Assembly: GCF_963678635.1 (NCBI RefSeq)
Contig: NC_087066.1
Location: 18,349,275-18,413,274 of the forward strand
DNA: 64,000 nucleotides
Reading direction: 5' to 3'
From: Symsagittifera roscoffensis
Taxonomy: Eukaryota; Xenacoelomorpha; Acoela; Convolutidae
The notes beneath the pieces were generated by a model, which worked only from the letters and a program-made list of their open reading frames with translations, was not told the origin of the DNA and did not search any database. Made by a program: the position numbers and the translations under genes. Below, in pieces: positions 35,962-47,240 of this stretch (position 1 is its first letter; every line of letters starts with the position of its first letter).

Positions 35962-36778
35962 TAGCTGATGTGGATGTATCTTGAAGCGCAAGTTGAACCG
36001 TTTTTCTTTTTCATCTTCAGAGGATTCTTGGTCCCCAGTCTGGTGAGAAAAAAGGCTTGTAGTTTATTCGTATTGGTTCTATGTTATTTAGTAACTTTGC
36101 TGGCTTGTTGATCTCTTTAGCCGGAACATTTTGTGGGATGATCCCAATGTTATATCCTAATTGGTGCTATTTTAAAGTCTTAATCTGGAATTAGACTTTA
36201 TGCTAGTTTAGTTTTCATACTAGATTTTAATTCACTTTTTTAAAACTGGCCTTTTCTATACTTTCAATTAGTTCGAAAAAGATAGTAATTTTGCTTTCCG
36301 ATTTTTAAATAATTTGCCTTTTTATATCTTTGCTGTGTTTCACAATATTTGAATCGATCGGACTTGCCGCTCAGTACAAAAGCGTTCTGCACCAAATCGA
36401 ATGTTTTTTTTTGGATTATCACGCGATGTCTGGGCATAGGGGTGGATCTAGGTTTTCCGTTTTTCTCGGGGGGGGGGGGGGTGGTTGGTTGGTTGTGATA
36501 TGTTGTCGATCTTTTTTTAGGTCGACTAATAAAATTTTCTAAGCGTTTTTGAGGTTTTGCCAAAAAATTTTAACAAATAATTTATGTTTTTTTTTCGGCG
36601 CGAGCTTTCGTTGAAAATTAGTATATATTGTCTGGGCTGTCTTTTTATTCTGTTAAACAACGAACTAGTTTTTATGGTGGTTTTAATTTCAGTTCTTTTC
36701 ATGCAGTGGTCTCCTTTTAGAAGGAAGCATGAGTCCTATTGTTAAAACATCAAAAAATAGATTCCTGTGTTACTAAAT
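35962..36778. other. Spacer before THUMPD3-like gene
   Basis: AT-rich except for the G-run at 36468-36481. The sequence GGGGTGGATCTAGG just before the G-run resembles the ends of DNA transposons seen in marine invertebrates, but a matching second end was not found. Acceptor-like CAG and TTTTAG sites at about 36680-36720 may belong to a 5' UTR exon of the next gene. Confidence 0.4.
36468..36481 (+). repeat. G14 run followed by GGTT repeats
   Basis: Fourteen consecutive G, then T and three GGTT units. Likely to form G-quadruplex or slipped structures, and a spot where length may be wrong in the assembly. Confidence 0.85.
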
Positions 36779-38326
36779 ATGTCCTTGGAATTTAGTTTCG
36801 GATGTTCAGTTGTGACTGGGCTGGAAAAAATAACTGTCGAAGAACTGAATCAAAACCTAAATTTGACGTCTCAAATTGATTCGCGTCGTGGAAAAGTATT
36901 CTTCAAGCTGTCTTCACTTGCAAATGTTCATGAGCTTACAAAATTAAGAAGCGTAGAACATGTTTTTTCAGTAGTTCACACACGGGAATCTGAAGATGTT
37001 TACGAAAATACGGAATTAGCTGAAAAGTTTTTCATGCGACTGCCTGATAGAATAGATTGGACCGAAGGATTGAAATCATGGGGTGCCTACTACGACAAAA
37101 GTGGTTTTGATGTCGATAAACTAAAGCAGAAATTTGTACTACCGGATGATTATAAACCACTATTTACAAATGGACGTAAAAGGAAAATAACGGGAGTACC
37201 GGCGTTTCGAGTCACCGCGAGTCGTACCGGTGAACGCGAGGGAGCGTCTCCGACTAATGGAGCTCAAGTATCGAATGACGAGTCGAAAAAACATAGTTTT
37301 ACTTCGGATCAAGTTGCGAAATGGTTTGGCGCTGCAGTCAATAATAAGTTTGGCTGGCAGCCAAACATGAAAAATTTCGACATGGAGATAATCATATACG
37401 TGAATGATTCGCGAATACTCGTAGGGTTACTCTTAACTCATGAGGCCTTGCATCGTCGTAACATTTCGGCTTTTGGCCACACAACATTGAATAGTACCAT
37501 TGCATTCGGATTAGGCAGGATGTGTAATTTAAAAACTGGTGACATTTTGATCGATCCTATGTGTGGCTCCGGGGCTATTCCTATAGAATGTTGTGCATAC
37601 AGAAAAAGTGATATTTTTGGAATCTCATCCGAAATTTCTCACAATCCCGCTGAGAAAGCCAGGACTAATCTTGAGAAGTATCCAGAGCTGGTCGGGCTGA
37701 AAAGAGGACTTTCGATGGATGTGGCTAGATTTGATGCTACTTTTTTGCCTTTGAAAACAGCTTCTGTGGATGTTGTGATTACAGATCTCCCTTTTGGTTT
37801 GAGAGTTGGATCGAAGAAGAGTAACGAAGAACTTTACCCGAAAGTGCTTATGGAAGCAGCTCGTATTGTAAAGCCAGCTTCTGGTCGTGGTGCTTTCCTA
37901 ACTCAGGATAAACGAAATTTTATCAAAGCGATCACTCATTGCAAGGGTTACTGGTACGTTGCAAACAATCCACATATCAACATGGGAGGCATGACTGCCG
38001 CAATTTTTGTTCTAACCCGAACTAAAAAACAGTTTTTGCAAAATGATTTTAAAAATCTTGAAGCCGAAGTAAAAGAACACCACGTGGCCAGTAGTGTAGG
38101 CAGCAATGGTTACGAAGCCGATATCGCTAGCTCTTGTATCACTGTTGAAAGTTCGAAAGATAACAACTCTCAAAGCGAAGAAGTCAGTTCATCAGCTGGT
38201 GCGAGTTTAGTTAGTGGAGAGGATACCGTTTTCACAGCTGTCGACGAGGAGGAGAGGAAGAAACAGAACTTGTCGTTCGTTTTAGACTCAACCTCTCAGG
38301 AGTCAGTTGAAAGTTCATATGGCTGA
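36779..38326 (+). CDS. THUMPD3: THUMPD3-like tRNA (guanine-N2)-methyltransferase
   Basis: In animals THUMPD3 works with TRMT112 to make N2-methylguanosine at position 6 of several tRNAs (established). This intron-less 515-residue frame has an N-terminal region and THUMP domain (about 1-200) that binds the tRNA acceptor end. A Rossmann-fold methyltransferase follows, with SAM-binding motif DPMCGSGAIPIE at 259-270 and catalytic TDLPFG at 335-340. The linking stretch HRRNISAFGHTTLNSTIAFG is also characteristic of this branch and separates it from THUMPD2 and bacterial RlmL. Human THUMPD3 is about 507 residues. The start is the ATG at 36779; the frame is open a few codons further but without a methionine. 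The last 80 residues are a Ser/Glu-rich tail without known domain. Confidence 0.93.
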   Translation: MSLEFSFGCSVVTGLEKITVEELNQNLNLTSQIDSRRGKVFFKLSSLANVHELTKLRSVEHVFSVVHTRESEDVYENTELAEKFFMRLPDRIDWTEGLKSWGAYYDKSGFDVDKLKQKFVLPDDYKPLFTNGRKRKITGVPAFRVTASRTGEREGASPTNGAQVSNDESKKHSFTSDQVAKWFGAAVNNKFGWQPNMKNFDMEIIIYVNDSRILVGLLLTHEALHRRNISAFGHTTLNSTIAFGLGRMCNLKTGDILIDPMCGSGAIPIECCAYRKSDIFGISSEISHNPAEKARTNLEKYPELVGLKRGLSMDVARFDATFLPLKTASVDVVITDLPFGLRVGSKKSNEELYPKVLMEAARIVKPASGRGAFLTQDKRNFIKAITHCKGYWYVANNPHINMGGMTAAIFVLTRTKKQFLQNDFKNLEAEVKEHHVASSVGSNGYEADIASSCITVESSKDNNSQSEEVSSSAGASLVSGEDTVFTAVDEEERKKQNLSFVLDSTSQESVESSYG

Positions 38327-38558
38327 AATTGAAATTGCTGGCATTTTGTTTATTAATTGTTACTGGAGTTAGTTTACTTTAAAAGTTGTTGCGCCCAGAT
38401 TTGTTTTGATTTGAATTGAGTGGATTGATACAAGCATGGTTCAGCTAAAAAAATGAAAATATTTTGCTAACTCTTGCAATAATTTCCGAAGGCAATTTGA
38501 TTGCTGCTTCAAGACAATTGTACTAAATTCGTGGAAATATTAGTTTGTTTTAGAAAAT

Positions 38559-41500
38559 ATGAACTACGAAGATGAAGCAATCGGATTAGCGTTCCTGTAC
38601 AATGCCGCTCTTTTGATGTCCGATCAGGCGCCGTTCGTGGCACAAACAGCTTTGCAGAAAATCCATGATAAAAGCTCCAAAGTGATGACCATTTACCTTC
38701 TTATTTGACTATTTATCTATATAAATTATTAAGAAGGCGTCAACTTGACTGACATTTTTGAGAAACTTTGATATTAGCGCTTTAAGTACCAATATGATGT
38801 TTCTTTTAAACAGTTCGAGTCACAAGTTTAACACGAAAAGTTACCATACTTGTGTCTAACTAGACAACCAGGATAACTACCAGATTAATCTAAGTCGAAA
38901 GTGATATCCTCCCACCAATGTTCATGCGAATCAAAATTTTATTGGGTGTTTAATGAGTCTTTCTTCATTCTTCGTGATACACGAATACTCAGGTTTCTAC
39001 TTGCTTTAAAAAGAAATCTACTTCTTTATAACCCTTGCGATAGAAGCAAGGGTGTTGCAACCGGTGTACTAGACTTTTTCCCCGTAAACATCCCCGTTCA
39101 CAAATTTGCAGAATTTTCATCTTCCTCAATATTATTTTTAAAATCAATCTACCACGCAGAGAATCTGGCGTAGAGGTCGCACACCTACTCGACGACAACG
39201 GCTTGTGGTTCTAATTTGGCCCGGACCTGTTTTTTTTTTAAAACTAGAAAGTTTTTGCCTTGTCGGACTATCGTCCGTCTTTTTGTTTTTTTTTTGTCTT
39301 AATTTCAGCAGCAGCGCAGACTATTTTTAAAAGTTCGGCTTTCTTCTAAATTCCTGAATGCCACTTATAAAGCCCCATTGATGGAGACAATTGAGTTAAA
39401 AGATCTTTTGCAGAATTTTTTTTTTTTGAAAAACTTGATCAAAATTTTTCCTATAAAATTTTTTAAAAGATTTTTTTGTTCTTTTTTGCTTCGTTCATAA
39501 ATGTGCAGTAAGTTATCATGTGTCCGATTATTGCGATACAGCATACATGATAGATGAATAAGTTAACATCTGATTATGCGATTAGCAAGCGTTATCAATT
39601 CGGAGACTTATTTTTGTAAACAACTTGTCCAATAAAGCAATATATCAAACCTGCCCTTTTGTCAGTCAACAGACAGATATCGAGCATGTTTGCATTTTAA
39701 AAACACGCTCTACTCAATATTTTAGTTTAATGTTGGTTGTAAATTTACCATTTCGGATTTGGTATAATTCCTTGGTTTTATGGTTTTTCTTGTTTTATGT
39801 TTTCTTGGCTTATAAGTGTTTTCGGTATGTATTTATCGGCTTTGTGGCATCATATAGCATCTTTGGATGAGTTAAACAGTTCTCCTATGCGTGTGAGTTT
39901 TTGCCGGATTAATTAAAATTTCTTAGGGAAACATTTTTTTTGGCTTTACGGGTGTCTGCTCAACAATTTTCTGCTTTAATACCGCTATGTTTCAATGCAA
40001 ATGCGTATTTAACCTTCTTATTAGTCGTTTTTTTAAAGGAAAATTTATTCAAGACAAAGATATGAAATTTTTGGTAGATCTAGCATCTAGCTTTTCCCGA
40101 CATTTTCATTTTTTTTTCGACAGCGGCTTTCAAGTCAATTTCTATCTGCTAGTTTGTCTATTCTATGTTTGTGTTGTATCGCAAGTACGAAGCACCAGCA
40201 TCACTGAAGGGAAAGCTAAATTTTTCCATGACATAAGTTTCTGCTGTAAATTTGATTAATTGATGTAAAAACTGAATAAAAAAGTAAATCAAAAAGTTCT
40301 TCCGCATTTTCAATGGTCGGAACAATTAGTAGATGAAGAACAGAGGAACAACAAAAATAGAAAAGTTATGTAATAATTGAAATGAATTTTATCAGCAGAT
40401 GTCGAATTGACAAAGGTGACAATTTATTAAATGAGCGCTGTGTCAATTTAAATGTACGAATGCAATTGAAATTATTGGTGGTAGACACTCGAACGTTGTA
40501 AAATCACTTTTTTTTTGAATTTTTGTTCAAGGGGTTTCTGTTAAAGTATTTGACGCAGTGTGAAGATCTCTTTTTATTACATTTCGAATTATGTGGCGAG
40601 GTATTTCAGAGTTGTTTTTTGACGCAATGACAGGTACAAGAAATAAACGCTTGATTTCCTTTAGTTGAATTTACTGAATGTTGTACAGAAGAAATGATTT
40701 GAAGGATTTGGTTTTAGATCATTTAATATAGCGTGTGCCAGTCTTTTAATTTTTTTTCGTCTTTCAAAAAACTGCTAGAAACGCTTAAGCTCAATTTAAG
40801 CAGATGATTAGAAATGTTTAATTTCCCAGTTTGATACATTTCTCGCTCCCGCCGATGTTTTTTGGTCAATTGTGTGACTGCTTAGTTATTGCTTCAGCTC
40901 AGAATTTCTAACTCATTATATCAATCTTTTGAAATGCATATTTTATACATAATGTGCCTTTATGCTTTGCGATTTGTTGCATGCAAAGTTAGTGTGGATG
41001 CCTTCAGTTTGTTATATTCAAAGTTAATACTAAATAATTTTAAACTGCAAAATTGTGTCTGTTTGTATTTGGTGCCAATTTTGCTGAATCGTTTTGGCAA
41101 TTTATTGGCATGTTTAGCTGCTTTATTCGTGACTTTTGCTTGTCGGTGGTTGCGCGTGAGTAGTGAGTTATTAGTGCGTGAGACTCAAAATATCTTCATT
41201 GCAGTAGGTCGCAGATCAAATCCTAGACTTAGTCGAATGTTTGCTAATTCGAGGCTTATTTTTTATTGCACTTTTTGTTGTGTTTTTGCTAGTGTTTGCG
41301 TTTGGGTTTATATCGGCTCAGTCGCCTAGTATTGCATCATTTGAAGGGCGTCAATGAAATTTTATGCTGCGGGCGTTTTGAAGATTTATTGCTGATTTTT
41401 CGTGGCATAACGGCTCAATGGGCGTGAACCTAAGTGTTGTCGGCTTCAGGGTCAGCAAATAGTTGGTAATTACCGACCAGTTGGTATTTTTTCAAATATC

Positions 41501-42637
41501 GGTAATTTGTGTTGATCAGCTATGTTACTCGATGAAAATCAGGACAAACAAGATCACACACTCTTGCCTTCTCTTGTGATTATGATGCTATTCTGTAGCC
41601 ATATATAAATATGTGTTTTCTGTGATTAAGTTCAGTTTTTTAGCAGAGATATAGTTTTCGAGCAAATGTCAGAACGGTATTTTTCCGAAAAAAAGTTGTC
41701 AGCCTGATCGTCTTAGTTGCTGCTAGATAATTTATGCCTGAATGCTAATTTTTCGCTGGCAATTGTGTTTCGAGACATGTTTTCTTCTATTTGAACTTCA
41801 TTCGTCCAGGCAAACGTATAAACAGGTTATTGGAGTATACAGCGTTTTTTGTAACATTTTTCAGTAATTTTTTTGGCTGATTGGCTTTCGTCTTGTTTTT
41901 TGTCTGCTAGTTTGCCCTGCTTGGGATGTATATCATGTGATGGGAAGCTATGCGTGGTCTCCTTGTTTATAATGGAGCAAATTGGTCACAAATTTTGGGT
42001 TGCTGCCAAACTAACCGGTTAATCTTGTTACTTATTGCGATTTCACATCTTAGTTTTTGGTAAGTTTTAGTTCTTTTGCGGCTGGATCCAGCTTTAGCTT
42101 GAAAATAAAACGCATTCGAATGGATTATCTTTGTTTTTCAATTATACCCGCATTATTTGAGTAGCTAACTTGAAATAATGCCGGATGACTGAAATTATTA
42201 CCCGAAAGGCAGTAGGCTTTGGTTATCAATGCCAAAGAAAAGTAATTTTTAATAGTTCTTATGGTCATCACTGATTTCAACAGAGCTACAGCCATCTGTG
42301 CAATATCAATGGCAGACCCCAAAGCGCAGGTAGATCGTGTCAGTTCTACAAACACCCTCAGTGCCCAAGCTGTTTATGCTTTATTGTTTTGGGAGAAACG
42401 TGCAAAATTACACCATCAGAAAATGATGAGAGTTTCATAGTGAAATGCTTCTTTTGTAAGAAGAAGACAGAAGTCCAAGTGGGAAGTCTGTCTCTGCGGT
42501 TTAATGCAGCAAACTACTCGAATGGTCAACAGTCCCTTAAGAGAAGTTTTCAGAACGCGACGCAGCATTCAATTATTAGAAAAAGTGTTGGGACAAAAAA
42601 GAAGAAACTGCTTTTGAACAATCTTTTTAGTGGCTAA
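38559..42637 (+). CDS. RPP21: RPP21-like RNase P/MRP protein subunit (two exons)
   Basis: RPP21 (Rpr2 family) is a zinc-ribbon subunit of RNase P, which removes 5' leaders from pre-tRNA in the nucleus. Proposed exons: 38559-38681 (donor AAA/GTGATG) and 42284-42637 (acceptor TTTCAACAG), both phase 0, giving 158 residues against 154 in human. Exon 1 encodes the N-terminal helix with EAIGLAFLYNAALLM, matching the family's FLYxAA pattern. Exon 2 encodes the zinc ribbon: CPSC, then a spacer with GETC, then CFFC, followed by a lysine-rich tail. An acceptor-like TTGTTTTAG lies 5 bases before the ATG. The assignment joins two weak halves across a 3.6 kb intron, so exon ends, especially 42284, could be wrong. 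A relative in the C18orf21 zinc-ribbon group is the main alternative for exon 2. Confidence 0.6.
39165..39285 (+). mobile_element. SINE-like element in the RPP21 intron
   Basis: A-box-like TGGCGTAGAGGTCGCACA at 39166 and B box GGTTCTAATTT at 39207, then a T-run and the body motif TGTCGGACTATCGTCCGTC at 39261-39279. The body matches that at 19941. The head differs from the others, indicating different tRNA-derived heads with a common body or strong decay. Confidence 0.55.
41160..41341 (+). mobile_element. tRNA-Ser-like SINE, copy 1
   Basis: Shares GTGCGTGAGACTCA, AGGTCGCAG, CTA(A/G)TTCGAGGCT and GTTTTTGCTAGTGTTTGC with the element at 46341-46486. It also ends in the CGGCTCAGTCGCC motif (from about 41308). 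The long frame 40889-41329 over it is a by-product of this repeat. Confidence 0.6.
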
Positions 42638-43467
42638 ACTATATATCGTTTTAATAGTTTAATCAAAACTTGTGTAATGATATTCACCGCTATTGGGGCA
42701 ATAAAATTGCGTATAATTAGTTTTTTAAATTTTATGCGTCATTAAAATTCAATCTCAAAATCAATTTTATTAAGAGTCATTGAACGTAGTTCAGACTCTT
42801 ATATAGGCGCTGATGATTTTTTTCCGGGAAAAGTCTAACATATTTGTTCAAGCTCAAATTTAATTTTTCGTGGTTTGACTTATGATTTCTGTTTAAGTTC
42901 AGTTCATTTCGATTTCTGTTTAAGTTCAGTTCATTTCCATTTTGAAAAGGAAGGCAAATTCCACTATCAAACAGCAAAAGTGCGAAGGTCACGAAAAACT
43001 TGATCGACTTCTTGGAATTTAATTTATAGATTTCCCTGCTGATAAAAAATTTACCTATAGATCCAGTTTTTTTTAATTGGGTTGGTTAGATTAATCAAAA
43101 AAGCGTCAATCCTAAATTTTTCTAGAAATTCAAAGAGCTTTAAATTCATCTATTTTTTTCTTTAAAATTGTTGGATGCAAGTTGAGATTTTTCGAGAAGT
43201 TAGTCATTTTTTTTCTGTTTGCTTGCATTAATTGACTATTTTCCAACTGTATGTTGGCTATATTTTCAATTATGAATTATGTTTTCAGATTAGCTTGAGA
43301 AAAGTAGTTTAAAAATGATTCTCTGACGTCAGAAAGATCAGTAATTGTCGAATCTTGAGGAGCTGACAATTTCTCTCAGCATCTTCAAGAGTGCACAATA
43401 TCACACACTACCCCGAGGAGTAAACACCTTTCTCAGCATCTTGAGGACCTGACAGTAGGGCTATAAA
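42638..43467. other. Spacer between RPP21-like and LMBRD2-like genes
   Basis: Mostly occupied by a dispersed repeat (42768-43265). The last 200 bases before the LMBRD2 start are more complex, with ATCTTGAGGA and CTCAGCATCTT motifs repeated at about 43345-43450. An acceptor-like CTGACAG ends at 43455, 12 bases before the start codon. Confidence 0.45.
42768..43265 (+). repeat. Dispersed repeat, paired with 53519-53970
   Basis: Both copies start with AATGAACGTAGT-like sequence and GACTCTTATATAGG-like sequence, share TTTACCTATAGATCCAGTTTT and AAAAAAGCG(T/C)CAATC, and end near TTGGCTAT. Parts also resemble the array units (see findings). No coding frame. Confidence 0.7.
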
Positions 43468-46400
43468 ATGGCAGTATGGATTCTGATTGGGGAGATGTTG
43501 TTGGTGCTGGCGTTGACCACAGCCTTGCTGCACAAGTACGGAGACTGGAGGAGACAACACCTGGTGGTGTCTGCGGCTACTCTGGTGGCGTGGTACTTCT
43601 CGTTCAGTATTGTGGCTATTCTGCCGATTGATGTGGTGCAGGTTGGTGAAGTATTTAAAAAACAATATTCGATGAAATTTAGCCAAAAATGTTTTATCAT
43701 GAGGAAAATTGTGTTATTTCTAATCTAGCTCGTAACTTCCATGGAGTTAATAGCCTTTTATTTGATAATTTAACAATCTATGAAAGACTTCAATCATAAA
43801 TATGTCACGGAAATACTTATACTCCTTAAATAGTTCCTCTTCATGGGCATCTGCTTGATAATTTTAAGATGCAGTGATGGGACATTTCAAATAATGTTAA
43901 CTTTTTTATTCTTGAAATCCGCATCATAATGTATTGATTAATTCATATTTCGGACAGGTTTGCTGACCAAATTGTTTAAATACTTCCCCTAATTGAAGAA
44001 TCGATACGATATTGCCATTTTAGACCAACTACAAGCAATGTTTGATCAACTACGAGAGCACTTTGAACCAGTCTTTAACGCGTTCAAGACGCAGCGGGTT
44101 GCTAGCTGAAAAGGATGCTCTAATTAACCCTCTTTCAACGACACAAATACCCACAACTGCAAGCGCTAACAGTTCAGTGTTGCCAATATCAACTCCTGTA
44201 CCTCAACCACATTCTCCCTGTGCAGAGCCTTTCACAAACGTGGACGATGACGTCATCAAAGCAATGTGGCTAGTGGTCTACTGGTCCTCATTTTTCCTAA
44301 CGTGGCTCATTTTGCCATTCATGCAGTCTTACAGTATGGCAGGCGAGTTCACAGTCCTCGGGAAGATGAAGAGATCCCTGATTGAGAATGCAATTTTCTA
44401 CGGCAGTTATTTGGCGATTGTGCTAGCACTGGCAGTGTATCTGCTAGTGAAAGGAGAGCTGAAATTCGACAAGTACATTCATTTTTGTTTGTTTTATGGG
44501 GATTGTCAGCTTAAAGATGGAATGTTTTATCAGGCTTTCATTAATCGGTCGTGCTATGGCACCGATCGGATCTTTTGACATTCGGAATTGGAGTTTTTTC
44601 TTATGAGAGCTGATAGGATTGTAGGGGTGTTTCCAAATTAGTTTCCTTCATGTTCTGTTTGATAAAACTGTTATGAAAATGTAATGGATGGGGTTTTCTT
44701 GAGACAATTTAGAAATTTTCTTCGCTTTCTGCAAAAAAAACCTTGTCTCTCTTGACCAAGCTCTACTCCCTGCGGCCTTGGGTTCGGCTCCAAGGGAGTT
44801 CCTACCCATTTTTTCACTTCGTCCGTTTTTTTTAATGCGACTCTACTTAAACTGAGATTAAGGGTATTTATCTCCCCTGCATAAGAGGTTACTTCCTAAT
44901 TTCGGCAGGGAAACGCTATGGACTTGAATGTTTTTGTAAGAGGCAGTAACTTTTTCTTCGTGTTTAGAGAGTACCTGAAGACTCTAGTGACGACAGCTAG
45001 CAACACGTGGGGTCTGTTTTTCATGGTTCTCCTCATGGGCTATGGGATGGTGGAGGTGCCTAGGTATGTGTGGGATCTCTCCAGGAGGGAACACAGACTG
45101 CGGAGGACCTACTTCCAGGTGGCTAAGCTGCATTCGGAGAAGAGTGATGCCACAGAGACACTGGAAGACGTACTGGACGTAAGTGATAACCATTGCCAAG
45201 CTGTTTGTATGTAGAAAAAAATTGAAGAAAAACTTTTGTTCGAAGATAAATCTTTGCGGAACCTGGGATAATTCACTTGTAACCGCAAATAGATTCATAA
45301 GCTTGAATGTCGCGTCTGTAATACTAGTCGATATCGATGCATTTTGCCGTTTGCGCCAATATATTTTCTCAATAGAAACGTTTGGTTACTTTGTTGAAAA
45401 TGAAGAAATTGGTCCTGTGTTTCAGAACATCAAAGATGCCCATGCAGAAATCCCTCAATCATCTTTATTCTATCCCAAATTGCAAATCGTCTTATCCAAG
45501 GTCAGTTTTTCAATCTTCTCCACTTAAAAAAAGTTTTCGTTGTTTTTTATATATATTAAGTACCAATAATTCAGCTTGATAGTCTGAATTATTGGTACTT
45601 GAAAATTGATGGAAGTGTTTTGTTGACTTCTAACTTTTAGAGTCCTTCTAACTTTCAAGACAGACTAAAGTACAGACCGGGTGGAGGCATATCAACTCCT
45701 CGAGGGGGTGCAATGGGAGGCAGGAATGAAAATGGGGGTAATGGGGACTACGCGAACGAGAGGAAGTTGGTCGGGCTGCATAAGAAGCTGTTAGTGGCCA
45801 GACAGAATCTCTGGCGTCTGGAGGCGAAGTGGGAGGCACTGCTAAAGAAGGCATTCAAGTTGGAAGATATAGTCAAGAGCAAGAGTAGTGGGACCAGGTT
45901 TGTGCTACCAAAAGAAATTCAAAGAATGTTTTTAAGTTGTTCTTTGCCTGCCTAGTAATATATTTCGAAAAACAGAAATGTACATTTTCGAAGCCTTTAA
46001 TTGCTGTCTGGTTTTTTGAATTCTTTCAATTAACTTCTTTAAACTTCGTCAAATATGTTAAAAAGCTAATCAATTGATGCTATGTTTATCGATGATGTGT
46101 CATATGTACTGGGAATAGTTTTTGGGGCCTTAGACTAAAGAGTGAGCCAAGGCTATTCGTCTCAAATGGTTACCACCTTTTTACGCTAGCGAGCAGCCAG
46201 TGTTTTAGTACGAACCTTCTTTTTTCTAACCTAACTCGCAAATAAAAGTGTTCACTTGTGAGCGTTTTTGCTATAATCACGATATATTGCTTTGGAAATT
46301 TCATAGCATCTGTTCTCTGCTTTTTGTGATCGATAAGGCGTCCGTGTCTGAGTGGTTAGTGCGTGAGACTCATAATTTCTAGGTCGCAGTTTACTAGTTC

Positions 46401-47209
46401 GAGGCTCATTTTTGTTTTTTCTTATCGCAGTTTTTAGAACGCTAGAGCTGCTTTTTGGCGTGTTCTTGCTAGTGTTTGCCAAGCTAAGCTTCGCCTATGT
46501 GTTAACCCTAAACAACTAAACACCATAAAATTTCACTCCCTACCTTTTGTTGCCTTAGCAATTTAAAGCCACAACATTGAAAAACTATTTCTAAATTTTC
46601 CAAAATGAAAAGAGAACTTACTTCAAAGGGGACTTCGGTAAACATTAAGGAATAAGGCAACAAAGTTTTGGCCATTTAAGGCCAGACATTTTCGCGCTAC
46701 CTAATTCGCGTAAATTTTGAATAGAAATGACCTTGCCAGTAATTACACCGAAGACTTTAGTCAAGGTGTTATGGTATCGTGTAACGGGGTTTTTTTTTTA
46801 ATGTTGTCTGTTGTCAAGTGTCGACAAATAACGTCCACAGTTATCAATTATCATGTGGGCTGGACTATATCGCGCTATGTCACGTGATTGCGTATGTTTG
46901 TTTCTTTATTTGTTCATCTTTATTTATTTAATTATCTGTTCTTCTATTTATTTAATTATGTTTAGTTTGCTTATATTTATTTATAATTTATGTATGTACA
47001 TATTTTTTTTTGTTTATTTTTATCACGTGTTTTGTTTATTTATTTAATTATTCTTTCTTTCATTTAGTTTTGCTTTTATTATTTCTGCGTGTGTATTTAT
47101 TTAATTTATTTATTTTCATTTATTTATATTATGGGTCTGTTTGTTTGGTTATTTGTTCATATATATTTTTTCATGTCTATTTAATTATTTGTACATTTCA
47201 CTTTTGCTT

Positions 47210-47240
<31 letters not shown>

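Noticed and set aside
40889-41329. 146-codon frame as a membrane protein
   Set aside because: It runs through a SINE-like element shared with 46341-46486 and has no family features.
42300-42390. A 32-base intron between 42329 and 42361 joining a short ATGGCAGAC exon to the zinc ribbon
   Set aside because: It is in frame, but too short for a spliceosomal intron in animals; an acceptor at 42283 with a longer exon fits better.
46341-46410. Functional tRNA-Met gene (CAT in the anticodon position)
   Set aside because: The arms do not pair well, the layout is of tRNA-Ser type, and a similar element at 41160 lacks the CAT.
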